Assembly: GCF_000813985.1 (NCBI RefSeq)
Contig: NZ_JWLJ01000001.1
Location: 1,699,476 to 1,763,475 of the forward strand
DNA length: 64,000 nt
From: Ruegeria sp. ANG-R
Lineage (GTDB): Bacteria; Pseudomonadota; Alphaproteobacteria; Rhodobacterales; Rhodobacteraceae
Direction of reading: 5' to 3'
The position numbers and the translations under genes were made by a program. Below, one piece after another: positions 8,379 to 16,528 of this stretch (its first letter is position 1; the number at the start of each line of letters is the position of its first letter). The notes under the pieces were generated by a model. That model saw only the letters and a program-made list of their open reading frames with translations, was not told the DNA's origin and searched no databases.

Positions 8379-9062
8379 TCAGGTCCAGAGGGCAGCGTGA
8401 CCCAATGGGGTGAAATCCGCAGGCTCAAGCGAACCCTTGGCCCATGGGCGGTATCTCAGGCGGACGGCAGCGAGAAGTTCTTCATCGTTGATATCTGCGG
8501 TGAAACCTGCATCTCGGGCTATCGCGCGGAACAGCCCGCTCAGCGGATCAGACGGCCCCTCATCATACCCCCGGCGGGCGGCCAGGCCCTGACGCTCCAG
8601 CCGCTGCCAGTCGAATCGAGCGCCGGGGTCGAATTTTCGGCCCGGCGCCATGTCTGAATGGCCAATCACACCCTTGGGCGCAATCGACCAGCGGCCCATG
8701 ATATCTTTCAGAAGCTGTTCCAGTTTCGCCATCTGCACCTCAGAGAACGGATGATCACCGCGATTGTCCAGTTCGATACCGAGGGAGCGGGAGTTGATGT
8801 CTGTTTGCCCATGCCACTCTCCCGCCCCGGCGTGCCAGGCGCGATCTTCCTCGCGTACGAGTTGCCAAAGCGTGCCATCGGAACCAATCAGGTAGTGGGC
8901 TGATACCTCGGGACCGGGGTCGCAGAGGCGCTCGAGCGCAGCGGAAGCACTCCGCATCGCCGTATAGTGCAGCACGATCAGCGAGGGTTCCAGCCCGTCC
9001 CGGCGGGGGCCGAAATTGGGTGACGGGTGCCAGATAGGTGAGAGGTCAGTTGTTGACGGCAC
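8379..9062 (-). CDS. N-acetylmuramoyl-L-alanine amidase, AmiD-like
   Basis: 227 residues from a GTG at 9060-9062. Amidase_2 (PGRP-like zinc amidase) fold: LIVLHYTAM with the first zinc histidine, AHYLIGSDGTLWQLV, GIELDNRG, VIGHSDMAPGRKFDPG with the second histidine and the aspartate/histidine ligand region. Cleaves the amide bond between MurNAc and L-Ala in murein or anhydromuropeptides. No signal peptide is evident at this start, so a cytoplasmic recycling role (AmpD-like) is possible. The frame is open far upstream (to 9707) but overlaps the lipoprotein gene; the GTG gives a 17-bp overlap with that gene's stop, implying translational coupling. Confidence 0.85.
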   Translation of the reverse strand: MPSTTDLSPIWHPSPNFGPRRDGLEPSLIVLHYTAMRSASAALERLCDPGPEVSAHYLIGSDGTLWQLVREEDRAWHAGAGEWHGQTDINSRSLGIELDNRGDHPFSEVQMAKLEQLLKDIMGRWSIAPKGVIGHSDMAPGRKFDPGARFDWQRLERQGLAARRGYDEGPSDPLSGLFRAIARDAGFTADINDEELLAAVRLRYRPWAKGSLEPADFTPLGHAALWT

Positions 9063-9753
9063 TGCGGAACGGGCTGGGGTCCCAGCTGCAGGCGTAACCG
9101 TCACCATCAGGGTCCAGCCCCTTGCGGTCGCGTTGGGGGCCGCCGTTGGACAGGAATGCGATCTGAGCCTGATCGGGCGAGGCGAATTGTGCGCAGTTGC
9201 GCTGTGCTTTTGCCTCCAGATTAAAACCCGCTCGGCTGTAGAGCTGTGTGCCCACCGGGTTAGAGGTGCTGAGTGCGTATTGTACGACGTTCGGCTGACC
9301 ATCCGACCCGCGCTGGGGTACTGCGGTTGGCGCGACGACCTCATAGGTCTGGCGGTTTTGCTCGATCCGCGCGGCATCGGCGTCGATGCTGCGGCGGTTC
9401 GAAACGGCATCGAAATCCTGTTCGTCAGAAATACCGGCGTTATTGGCAACGGAGGCCGCAGGTACCGGTTTACCCGACGTGCTGGCCAGCGCAGCTGCGG
9501 TCTGGTTTGCGATATCAGCGGCACTGCCATTGTTGACTGGCGTAACTGTCCCCGCGCCTCCTTGCGCCGACAGCGGCTGCTGCGAAATCGCCTCGGGAGG
9601 CAGCAGCGGGTTCCCCGATTGCCCTTGCCCCGCCAGTTGCGCCTCGCGCTGCGCCTGATATTCCGGAGTATTGAATCCGGTTCCGGCGACAGGTGCGACG
9701 GTGTCACAAGCCGCGATAAGCCCCAGTGCGGGGATCAGAAGCAATGTACGCAT
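9046..9753 (-). CDS. Lipoprotein with C-terminal Excalibur-like domain
   Basis: 235 residues. The N-terminus MRTLLLIPALGLIAACDTVA is a lipoprotein signal with lipobox IAAC. The middle is low-complexity Ala/Gln/Pro/Asn. The last 50 residues resemble an Excalibur calcium-binding domain: CAQFASPDQAQIAF, then GGPQRDRKGLDPDGDGYAC. These domains bind calcium and are usually on envelope proteins. Start 9753 is chosen because an upstream extension lacks signal-peptide character. It lies between gatA (40 bp upstream) and the amidase (overlapping), an envelope pair behind gatCA. Confidence 0.75.
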   Translation of the reverse strand: MRTLLLIPALGLIAACDTVAPVAGTGFNTPEYQAQREAQLAGQGQSGNPLLPPEAISQQPLSAQGGAGTVTPVNNGSAADIANQTAAALASTSGKPVPAASVANNAGISDEQDFDAVSNRRSIDADAARIEQNRQTYEVVAPTAVPQRGSDGQPNVVQYALSTSNPVGTQLYSRAGFNLEAKAQRNCAQFASPDQAQIAFLSNGGPQRDRKGLDPDGDGYACSWDPSPFRSAVNN

Positions 9754-9793
9754 TTGGCTGCTCCGTCTTCTTGTTGTTCTGCGGGTCAGAGGA

Positions 9794-11281
9794 TTACCAC
9801 CATTTACCCGGCTTGGCCACAAACCCGGCGGCAGTCTCCAGCGCATAGGCGGTGTTGAGCAGTTCACCTTCGTCCCACGGGCGCCCGATCAGTTGAAGGC
9901 CCAGCGGCAGGCCCTGCTTGTCCAGACCGGCGGGCACCGAAACGCCAGGCAGACCGGCCAGATTCACGGTCACCGTAAAGACGTCGTTCAGGTACATCTG
10001 AACCGGGTCGGCCTCGGTCATCTCACCCAGTCCGAAGGATGCGGATGGGGTCGCGGGTGTCAGGATCGCATCGACTCCGGCGGCGAAGACATCTTCAAAG
10101 TCTTTCTTGATCAGAGTGCGCACCTTGCGGGCACGGTTGTAATACGCGTCGTAGAAACCAGCCGACAGCACATAGGTGCCGATCATCACGCGACGCTGCA
10201 CTTCAGGGCCGAAGCCTTCCGCACGAGTTTTCTCGTACATTTCAGTGATGCCATCGCCCTGCGCCAGATGCGCGCGGCGACCGTAGCGGACGCCGTCATA
10301 GCGGGCGAGGTTCGATGATGCCTCGGCAGGCGCGATCACGTAGTAAGCGGGCAGCGCATATTTCGTATGGGGCAGCGAGATATCGACGATTTCGGCGCCT
10401 GCGGCTTTCAACATCTCAGCGCCATCAGACCACAGCTTTTCGATCTCGGCAGGCATTCCGTCCATGCGGTATTCCTTTGGGATACCGATCTTTTTACCTT
10501 TGACATCGCCGGTCAGCATCGCCTCGAAATTCGGAACCGCCAGTTCGGCACTGGTCGAGTCCTTGGGGTCGTGGCCGCACATGGTCTCCAGCATAATCGC
10601 CGCATCGCGAACGTTCTTGGTCATCGGCCCGGCCTGATCCAGCGAAGACGCAAAGGCCACGATACCCCAGCGCGAGCAACGGCCATAGGTCGGCTTGATG
10701 CCGGTAATGCCGACAAACGCGGCAGGCTGGCGGATCGATCCGCCGGTATCGGTGCCAGTCGCGGCCAGACACAGATCGGCAGAGACTGCCGAGGCAGAGC
10801 CACCTGACGAACCGCCAGGGGTGAGTTGCGCGTCATCGTTCCCGCGCCGCCACGGGCTGACGGCGTTTCCGTAAACAGAGGTTTCGTTGGACGAGCCCAT
10901 GGCGAACTCATCCATGTTCAGCTTGCCAAGCATCACCGCGCCCGCGTCGGCCAGTTGCTGCGAGACTGTGGATTCATATTCCGGCCTGAAGCCTTCCAGA
11001 ATCTTGGACGCAGCCTGCGACGACACCCCCTTAGTGCAAAACAGATCCTTGATGCCGATCGGAAGCCCACACATGGATGGCGCATCACCTGCCTTGATCC
11101 GCGCGTCCGCTGCCTTGGCGCGTTCCAGCGCGATCTCGGGCGTTTTGTGGACAAAAGCGTTCAGCGCGTCGGCCTCATCAATAGCCTTGAGGCAAGATTC
11201 GGTCAGTTCAACCGAGGTCACATCACCCTTACGCAGCGCGTCGCGGGCCTCGGCCAGGCCCAATTTATTCAGATCGCTCAT
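9794..11281 (-). CDS. gatA: Asp-tRNA(Asn)/Glu-tRNA(Gln) amidotransferase subunit A
   Basis: 495 residues, full length for GatA. Amidase signature: [10 protein letters not shown] with the catalytic Lys, then [19 protein letters not shown] and [11 protein letters not shown] with the Ser-cisSer pair. GatA releases ammonia from glutamine for transamidation of mischarged Glu-tRNA(Gln) or Asp-tRNA(Asn). It is the second gene of gatCA, starting 3 bp after gatC; gatB is not in this window, a common arrangement in Rhodobacterales. Confidence 0.97.
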   Translation of the reverse strand: MSDLNKLGLAEARDALRKGDVTSVELTESCLKAIDEADALNAFVHKTPEIALERAKAADARIKAGDAPSMCGLPIGIKDLFCTKGVSSQAASKILEGFRPEYESTVSQQLADAGAVMLGKLNMDEFAMGSSNETSVYGNAVSPWRRGNDDAQLTPGGSSGGSASAVSADLCLAATGTDTGGSIRQPAAFVGITGIKPTYGRCSRWGIVAFASSLDQAGPMTKNVRDAAIMLETMCGHDPKDSTSAELAVPNFEAMLTGDVKGKKIGIPKEYRMDGMPAEIEKLWSDGAEMLKAAGAEIVDISLPHTKYALPAYYVIAPAEASSNLARYDGVRYGRRAHLAQGDGITEMYEKTRAEGFGPEVQRRVMIGTYVLSAGFYDAYYNRARKVRTLIKKDFEDVFAAGVDAILTPATPSASFGLGEMTEADPVQMYLNDVFTVTVNLAGLPGVSVPAGLDKQGLPLGLQLIGRPWDEGELLNTAYALETAAGFVAKPGKWW

Positions 11282-11284
11282 GTC

Positions 11285-11572
11285 TTACTCCACCACTTTG
11301 GGGACTGCGAAAAAGCCTTCGCGGGCGTCAGGGGCATTGGCCAGCACCTTGTCCTGCTGGTTCCCGTCGGTAACCACATCCTCACGACGCTTCAGGCGCA
11401 TCGGCTCGACCGAAACCATCGGTTCGACGCCGTCGACATCCACTTCGTTCAGTTGCTCGATGAACCCAAGGATGGTGTTAAATTCGGACGCCAGCGCGGG
11501 CAGCGCGTCATCCTCGACCTTGATCCGGGCCAGTTTGGCCACCTTGGCGGCGGTGCTTTGGTCAATCGACAT
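11285..11572 (-). CDS. gatC: Asp-tRNA(Asn)/Glu-tRNA(Gln) amidotransferase subunit C
   Basis: 95 residues with the GatC pattern: AAKVAKLARIKVEDD, LASEFNTILGFIEQLNEVDVDGVEPM, and a C-terminal DVVTDGNQQDKVLANAP / GFFAVPKVVE end. GatC wraps round GatA and stabilises the GatAB interface. First gene of gatCA; the promoter must lie in 11573-11796. Confidence 0.96.
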   Translation of the reverse strand: MSIDQSTAAKVAKLARIKVEDDALPALASEFNTILGFIEQLNEVDVDGVEPMVSVEPMRLKRREDVVTDGNQQDKVLANAPDAREGFFAVPKVVE

Positions 11573-11739
11573 CGGAAAACCTCATATGCGTTAGGGGGCG
11601 TTTACCCGTCTGCCGCAGCGGTCGCAAGACCAGCGGGCTGCGGACGTGGATTCAAGCCCCGGATCGCGGCCTGCCATGCATTTTTGAATGCCTGATATGC
11701 AAATAAGTAAACCGATTAGTTCACTTTTAGCATTGAAAA

Positions 11740-11757
11740 CTGAACCGAACTGTTCAT
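11740..11757. promoter_or_regulatory. Inverted repeat TGAAC-N6-GTTCA in divergent promoter
   Basis: In the gatC / small-peptide intergenic region, TGAAC and GTTCA are separated by CGAACT (about 11741-11756), with a nearby GTTCAC at about 11718. The arrangement is what a dimeric repressor would bind, but it is short and no regulator is adjacent. Confidence 0.25.
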
Positions 11758-11796
11758 TTCAGTAACGTGACCAAGTTAAGAAACCGGAGACAACCC

Positions 11797-11955
11797 ATGA
11801 AAACTCTACTCCCCGCCCTCATCTTGTCCGCTGCAGTTCTGACCTCTCCCGCACTGGCTTTGGGAATTGACATGAACAACCTGACCCGAAATCTGAGCTT
11901 CCCCGAGCCCGTTTCGGAACCTGTCACCAAAGACCAGACCCGGGCTGGGAAATAA
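11797..11955 (+). CDS. Small secreted peptide, unknown
   Basis: 52 residues, MKTLLPALILSAAVLTSPALA then a 31-residue mature part (LGIDMNNLTRNLSFPEPVSE...). Signal peptide with an Ala-x-Ala cleavage site near residue 21. AAACCGGAGACAA gives a Shine-Dalgarno (GGAG) 8 bases before ATG 11797. A perfect terminator follows. The complete expression unit supports a real gene; no function known. An in-frame ATG or alternative start at 11767 would spoil the signal peptide. Confidence 0.6.
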   Translation: MKTLLPALILSAAVLTSPALALGIDMNNLTRNLSFPEPVSEPVTKDQTRAGK

Positions 11956-11966
11956 CTCAGCCCGCA

Positions 11967-12006
11967 CGCCGGATCGGCCCGCCCCCCGCCGATCCGGCGC
12001 TTTTTC
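11967..12006 (+). terminator. Rho-independent terminator after small peptide gene
   Basis: 12-bp perfect stem CGCCGGATCGGC (11967-11978) with GCCGATCCGGCG (11988-11999), nine-base loop, then CTTTTT. Confidence 0.9.
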
Positions 12007-12110
12007 CACAATTGACGGCTGTACCCGCCCCGACAAGTCGCTAGCATGGTACCAGACCACAAACCGAACCACCCGCCGGGTATCGTTCGGGCAAGCTAAC
12101 GGAGCGGAAT

Positions 12111-12674
12111 ATGGGCACACGCAAGCAAGCAGTTCTGGACGCGATTGACGCGGCTAATGCACAAGACCCTCATATGGAGGACGGACAGCCATCAGAGTTG
12201 CTTTATGGCCAGCGCATGAGTGCGGAACTCGACCGGCTGTTTCCCAACGCATCGGACGCCTTGCAGATCGCCGCCCGGGGACAGCATGTGGAACGCTGGA
12301 AACTGAAACGCACAGAATACCCCGAGGGCCGTGCGGGGTATCTGGCGTGGCGCAAAGCGCAGGGCGTATATCACGCGGATGTCGTGCAGGGATTTATGGA
12401 GCAGGCCGAATACCGTGCAGATCAGATCGAAGCCGTCGGTCAGATGCTGCGAAAGCAGGGAATCAAACGCAACGCCGAGGTGCAGGCGCTTGAGGATGTA
12501 ATCTGTTTCGTCTTTCTGAAATGGTATTTCGCACCTTTCGCAGCCAAACATTCAGACGAAAAGATACAACGCATCGTCGAGAAAACCGCATTCAAGATGT
12601 CTGCCGAAGGCCGGGCCCGTGTTCTGGACGAATTCGACCTGCCCGAAGCTCTGGCCGGAGCATTCCGGGACTGA
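12111..12674 (+). CDS. DUF4202 family protein
   Basis: 187 residues. Conserved DUF4202 features: an acidic LYGQRMSAELDRLFP segment, AARGQHVERWKLKRTEYP, GYLAWRKAQGVYHAD, and VQALEDVICFVFLKWYFAPFA. The histidine pairs resemble a small HD-like arrangement, but no catalysis has been established. Starts at ATG 12111 after GGAGCGG. It stands between the terminator at 12006 and an SGNH hydrolase gene. Confidence 0.8.
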   Translation: MGTRKQAVLDAIDAANAQDPHMEDGQPSELLYGQRMSAELDRLFPNASDALQIAARGQHVERWKLKRTEYPEGRAGYLAWRKAQGVYHADVVQGFMEQAEYRADQIEAVGQMLRKQGIKRNAEVQALEDVICFVFLKWYFAPFAAKHSDEKIQRIVEKTAFKMSAEGRARVLDEFDLPEALAGAFRD

Positions 12675-12690
12675 CACACACGACACATCT

Positions 12691-12717
12691 GTTAACCGTT
12701 GTTAACCGTGCGTTTAC
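12691..12717. promoter_or_regulatory. Tandem GTTAACC half-sites, CtrA-like
   Basis: GTTAACCGT occurs twice 10 bases apart (12691-12699, 12701-12709), followed by GTTTACC. CtrA of alphaproteobacteria binds TTAA-N7-TTAA; the spacing here is N6, so the fit is imperfect. It lies about 60 bp before the SGNH gene. Confidence 0.25.
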
Positions 12718-12767
12718 CAATTCCCGGCTTTCTATGAATGTCGCAATAGCGTTTGGACAGCTCGGTC

Positions 12768-13454
12768 ATGCACAGATTGCTAGTTCTGCTCGGATGCCTT
12801 GGCCTTCTGTCATGCTGTCAGGAGATGCCAGCCAACGCGCCCGACGCCAGGATCATCGCGGTCGGTGATTCCCTGTTGGCCTGGAATGCCACATCGGGCA
12901 ACTCAATCCCGGATGTTGTCGAACGGTCAATTGGTGAGCCTGTACTGGATCGCTCGGCATCAGCAGCCTGGCTGCGCACGGGGTTTGGCGTCGATGGCTC
13001 TCCGGAGTCCGGTGTCCAAGCTCAGTTCGTGCCCGGGGAATGGGATTGGGCGATCGTAAATGGGGGCGGCAACGACCTGATGCTGGGCTGCGGCTGTATA
13101 AGATGCGGCGGTGTCATAAGCACCATGATCTCCGAAGACGGGCAACGGGGTCAGGTACCGGACTTTCTGCGCCGGATTCGTGATGGAGGAACGCAGGTCA
13201 TCTATGTCGGATACCTGCGCAGCCCCGGTCTGATTACGCCAATTGAACATTGCAAAGATGAAGGTGATGAATTCGAAGCTCGCATCACCAGACTGGCGCA
13301 GATGGAAGACGGGATTACCTTCGTCTCGGTTCAGGACGTCGCACATCCGGGCGATGCCTCGTATTTTTCATTCGATCTGATCCACCCGTCCCGCAAATCC
13401 AGCCGCATCATCGGGGAACGTATTGCTCAGATCATCAAGCAGACTCCGTCCTGA
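12768..13454 (+). CDS. SGNH/GDSL-family hydrolase, secreted lipoprotein candidate
   Basis: 228 residues. N-terminus MHRLLVLLGCLGLLSCCQE is a lipoprotein-type signal. SGNH blocks are present: IIAVGDSLLAWN (block I, nucleophile Ser), NGGGNDL (block III Asn), and DLIHPS with the Asp-x-x-His pair near the C-terminus. Family members are esterases, lipases or carbohydrate deacetylases; here likely in the periplasm. Its last 20 bp overlap the 3' end of the convergent ceramidase-like gene. The TTG at 12753 is a poorer start. Confidence 0.8.
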   Translation: MHRLLVLLGCLGLLSCCQEMPANAPDARIIAVGDSLLAWNATSGNSIPDVVERSIGEPVLDRSASAAWLRTGFGVDGSPESGVQAQFVPGEWDWAIVNGGGNDLMLGCGCIRCGGVISTMISEDGQRGQVPDFLRRIRDGGTQVIYVGYLRSPGLITPIEHCKDEGDEFEARITRLAQMEDGITFVSVQDVAHPGDASYFSFDLIHPSRKSSRIIGERIAQIIKQTPS

Positions 13455-14088
13455 CCGCACGCCGGTAGACCTCGATCATCCAACCCAGCATGATGGCATT
13501 CAGGATATGCCACATGAAATGCGTTCCCATGGACAGATACCCGCATATCGGGCCATCCAGCGCCCGAAAGGTGATGGACACGATCAGGATACATGCTCCG
13601 ACCGCCAAACCGCGTGCGGTGTCCGGGGCGGTCCGGCGCAACAAGAAAGCGTAAATCAGGATCAATAGCGGGACCGGTGCGTAAGCTGAGGAATCACCAA
13701 GCCCCGGTACCAATTGAAACAGCGGGATCGTCAGCGCCGCATAAGGGATAAACAGCGCCGTCAGGCCAAGCGCGTACCTGGGGCTCAGCCCCCAGACATC
13801 GCGGTTCACCGCGTAGATGTAGACGAGAATGAAAAGCAGGATTGGCGTCGTATCCGCGACCGCAGCCCAAACCTGCGCATGGGTATGAAACAGATAGCTG
13901 CCAATTCCGATCATCGCCAGAATCGCGACCAATACCATCGCCAGCGGCGCACCCTGCCCGCGCACCCTGCGCCACATCACAAAGGCCGCAATCAGGAACG
14001 CGGCATTGGTTACCGCGTTTATCGGCTCGGCCCAATACGCGGGCGACAAGCGCTCGCAATAGCCGTCAATTTCATGTGTCCAATCCAT
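13435..14088 (-). CDS. Ceramidase-family (alkaline ceramidase-like) membrane protein
   Basis: 217 residues with seven hydrophobic segments. Family markers are in order: AEPINAVTNAAFLIAA, GIGSYLFHTHAQVWAAVAD and, near the C-terminus, GTHFMWHILNAIM, giving the histidine/aspartate set that binds zinc in the CREST/alkaline ceramidase superfamily. The substrate in bacteria is not established (a lipid amide is plausible). MDWTHEIDGYCERL is the usual start. Convergent with the SGNH gene. Confidence 0.83.
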   Translation of the reverse strand: MDWTHEIDGYCERLSPAYWAEPINAVTNAAFLIAAFVMWRRVRGQGAPLAMVLVAILAMIGIGSYLFHTHAQVWAAVADTTPILLFILVYIYAVNRDVWGLSPRYALGLTALFIPYAALTIPLFQLVPGLGDSSAYAPVPLLILIYAFLLRRTAPDTARGLAVGACILIVSITFRALDGPICGYLSMGTHFMWHILNAIMLGWMIEVYRRAVRTESA

Positions 14089-14145
14089 GGATTTTTACAT
14101 AGCCGATGTTAGGCTGACGCCAAGCGGTAAATGGGAGGATTCCTT

Positions 14146-14838
14146 ATGAATATCATCTGGCTGGGACATGGCAGCTTTCGTATCGAAACCGAAGGGCAGG
14201 TTCTGTTGATCGATCCCTGGCTGACCGGGAACCCCGCTTTGGCCGAAGATCAACATGATGCGGCAGTCGCCGGTGCGACACATATCCTGCTGACCCATGC
14301 CCATTTCGACCATGTTGTTGATGTTCTCCCGCTCGCAAAACACCTGAACGTGCCGGTGGTCGGCCAATACGACCTGATGGGGTACTGGGCCGAAGCCGAG
14401 GGTCTAGAAACAGTTGGGTTCAACAAGGGCGGCACGGTGGATCTGAATGGCCTCAAAGTGTCGATGGTGCCTGCCTCGCACAGCTCGACGTTCTCTACCC
14501 CTGACGGTCTGCGCACGGGCGGCACCGAAGTCGGATATATGATCGAGACCGAAGGGCACATGGTATATGTCTCTGGCGATACGGATATCATGGCAGATAT
14601 GGAGTGGATGGGGGATTACTACAAACCCGACATCGGAATCCTGTCGGCTGGCGGCCATTTCACCATGGACATGAAGGGCGCCGCCTATGCGGCTAAACGA
14701 TACTTCAACTTCAAGACAGTTATCCCCTGCCATTACAAGACCTTTCCGATTCTCGAACAGTCGGCTCAGCGTTTGATCGATGGTCTGCCGGGGGTCGACG
14801 TGATCGAGCCCGAAGTGATGAAGGCGATCTCTCTCTGA
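14146..14838 (+). CDS. UPF0173 metal-dependent hydrolase (metallo-beta-lactamase fold)
   Basis: 230 residues. MNIIWLGHGSFRIE start with a metal-ligand histidine, LLTHAHFDHVVDVLPLAKH (HxHxDH), ASHSS, VYVSGDTD and VIPCHYKTFPIL complete the di-metal MBL fold of UPF0173. Function unknown. GGGAGG precedes the ATG by 8 bases. The TGA overlaps the next gene's ATG by one base, so the two are translationally coupled. Confidence 0.88.
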   Translation: MNIIWLGHGSFRIETEGQVLLIDPWLTGNPALAEDQHDAAVAGATHILLTHAHFDHVVDVLPLAKHLNVPVVGQYDLMGYWAEAEGLETVGFNKGGTVDLNGLKVSMVPASHSSTFSTPDGLRTGGTEVGYMIETEGHMVYVSGDTDIMADMEWMGDYYKPDIGILSAGGHFTMDMKGAAYAAKRYFNFKTVIPCHYKTFPILEQSAQRLIDGLPGVDVIEPEVMKAISL

Positions 14839-16013
14839 TGCCCGCCTCGGATTTCAGCACGCAGGAATATGCAGACCGTATCGCAAAGACCCGCGCCGCG
14901 ATGGGGCAACAGGGGATTGAAACTCTGCTGATCACCGATCCGTCGAACATGGCATGGCTCACGGGTTACGACGGATGGAGCTTTTACGTGCCGCAGATGG
15001 TGATCCTTCCAGCCAACGGATCGCCACTTTGGTGGGGGCGGACGCAGGACAAGGCCGGCGCGGCGCAGACCACCTGGCTTGATGCCTCGGAACTGCTGGA
15101 TTGGCCCGAAGAACATGTCCAGCACCCAGATCACCATCCGGTCGACTCGCTGGTAGGGGTGTTGCAAGAGCGTGGCTGGACATCCGGGCTGGGCGTGGAG
15201 ATGGACAATTACTATTACTCTGCCGCCAGCCATCGCGTTCTGCAGCACGCGTTCGGAGAGGCCGCGCTGTCGGATGCCACCGGTCTTGTAAACTGGCAGC
15301 GGGCGGTCAAAAGCGACACAGAGGTCGACATGATGCGCAAAGCAGGACGACTGACTGCGCATATGCACGAGGTGTTGCGTGACGCCTTCCACGAGGGTCT
15401 GCCCAAAAACCGGTTGGTTGCCGAGGTTCAGGCCGCTGGTATTGCCGGGTTACCGGGGTTGGCCGGGGACTATCCGGCCATCGTTCCCATCGCCCCTTCC
15501 GGGACCGAAGCTTCGGCCTCGCACATCACATGGAACGACAGGCCGCTCAGCCTTGGTGAGGCGACCTATTTCGAAATTTCGGGCTGCTATCGCCGTTATC
15601 ACTGCCCTGCCAGTCGCAGCCTGTTTCTGGGTGATCCTCCTGACGACATTCGCCGGGCCGAAGCGGCGGTACTGCAGGCAATTGAGGATGCTTTGGCTGC
15701 GGCACGCCCGGGCACGACCTGCGAGCAGGTCGCCGCCTGCGTCTACGACAGTTTTGCCCGCGCCGGTTACGTCAAAGCCAACCGCACCGGCTATCCGATT
15801 GGTTTGAGCTATCCCCCTGACTGGGGCGAACGCACCATGAGTTTGCGGCCCGGTGACACAACAGAACTGAAGGAAAACATGACATTCCATTTGATGCCTG
15901 GCCTGTGGACATCCGAATGGGGGCTGGCCATTACCGAAAGCTTTGTGGTCACCGAAACAGGCGGCGAACCCTTAGCCGACATACCACGTGAGTTGGTTGT
16001 AAAACCGGCCTGA
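14838..16013 (+). CDS. M24/creatinase-like hydrolase, resembling ectoine hydrolase DoeA/EutD
   Basis: 391 residues, the DoeA length. N-terminal creatinase domain (ETLLITDPSNMAWLTGYDGWSF), a GLGVEMDNYYYSAASHRVL stretch close to ectoine hydrolases, and a pita-bread domain where prolidase metal ligands are replaced (YFEISGCYRRYHCPASRSLFLG). Loss of metal ligands is normal for creatinase and DoeA, which hydrolyse C-N bonds without metal. No other ectoine catabolic genes (doeB, eutBC, ABC importer) lie near, so the substrate is uncertain. Coupled to the UPF0173 gene. Confidence 0.72.
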   Translation: MPASDFSTQEYADRIAKTRAAMGQQGIETLLITDPSNMAWLTGYDGWSFYVPQMVILPANGSPLWWGRTQDKAGAAQTTWLDASELLDWPEEHVQHPDHHPVDSLVGVLQERGWTSGLGVEMDNYYYSAASHRVLQHAFGEAALSDATGLVNWQRAVKSDTEVDMMRKAGRLTAHMHEVLRDAFHEGLPKNRLVAEVQAAGIAGLPGLAGDYPAIVPIAPSGTEASASHITWNDRPLSLGEATYFEISGCYRRYHCPASRSLFLGDPPDDIRRAEAAVLQAIEDALAAARPGTTCEQVAACVYDSFARAGYVKANRTGYPIGLSYPPDWGERTMSLRPGDTTELKENMTFHLMPGLWTSEWGLAITESFVVTETGGEPLADIPRELVVKPA

Positions 16014-16014
16014 T

Positions 16015-16467
16015 CTATCCGCGCTGCGCTGCAAAGAACTGCTTAAGCAGCGCAGCGGCCTCATCTGCGGCGATACCATCATAAACCTCGGGCCGGTGGT
16101 GCGCTTGCGGGTGGGAAAACACGCGTGCGCCATGCGCCACGCCACCCGATTTGGGATCAGATGCGCCGTAGTACACACGTCGAATGCGTGCAGCAGCTAG
16201 CGCGGCGGCGCACATGGCGCATGGCTCCAGCGTTACGTAAAGATCGTGATCGGGCAAGCGTTCCGACCCGGCTGCCCGGCAGGCGGCACGCAAGACCAGT
16301 ATCTCGGCATGAGCTGTGGGATCGTTCAACTCGCGCGTCCGGTTTCCATCAGCCGCAACAACCTGCCCGCCCGGTCCAATGAGGGCTGCGCCCACCGGCA
16401 CCTCACCCCGGTCCGCCGCCGCCTGCGCCTGCTCCAGCGCCAGTTTCATGTGAGATCTGAACTCCAT
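16015..16467 (-). CDS. tadA: tRNA-specific adenosine-34 deaminase
   Basis: 150 residues. Cytidine deaminase fold zinc motifs: NDPTAHAEIL (His ligand, catalytic Glu) and VTLEPCAMCAAAL (two Cys ligands). RRVYYGASDPKSGGV is typical of TadA, which converts A34 to inosine in tRNA-Arg(ACG). Start at 16467 overlaps by 2 bp the first possible start of the divergent rluB frame, but rluB probably starts later. Confidence 0.93.
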   Translation of the reverse strand: MEFRSHMKLALEQAQAAADRGEVPVGAALIGPGGQVVAADGNRTRELNDPTAHAEILVLRAACRAAGSERLPDHDLYVTLEPCAMCAAALAAARIRRVYYGASDPKSGGVAHGARVFSHPQAHHRPEVYDGIAADEAAALLKQFFAAQRG

Positions 16468-16528
16468 GCCTCTGACTGCCTCAGAAACCCGCCTTTCGCA
16501 AGCCGCCGGGATGCGTTATGGCCGAGGG

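Noticed and set aside
7977..8428. Several long open frames on both strands
   Set aside because: They lie over the RNase P RNA gene, which is supported by its P1 pairing and CR-I block; GC-rich RNA genes commonly have spurious open frames.
9063..9707. N-terminal extension of the amidase reading frame
   Set aside because: It overlaps the lipoprotein gene in another frame and has no domain content; the amidase starts best at the GTG at 9060-9062.
12691..12717. Bona fide CtrA box
   Set aside because: The half-sites are right (TTAACC) but spacing is N6 instead of N7, so only a weak regulatory entry was kept.
14838..16013. An ectoine catabolic cluster
   Set aside because: Only one DoeA-like gene is present; neighbours are unrelated, so the pathway call is not supported.
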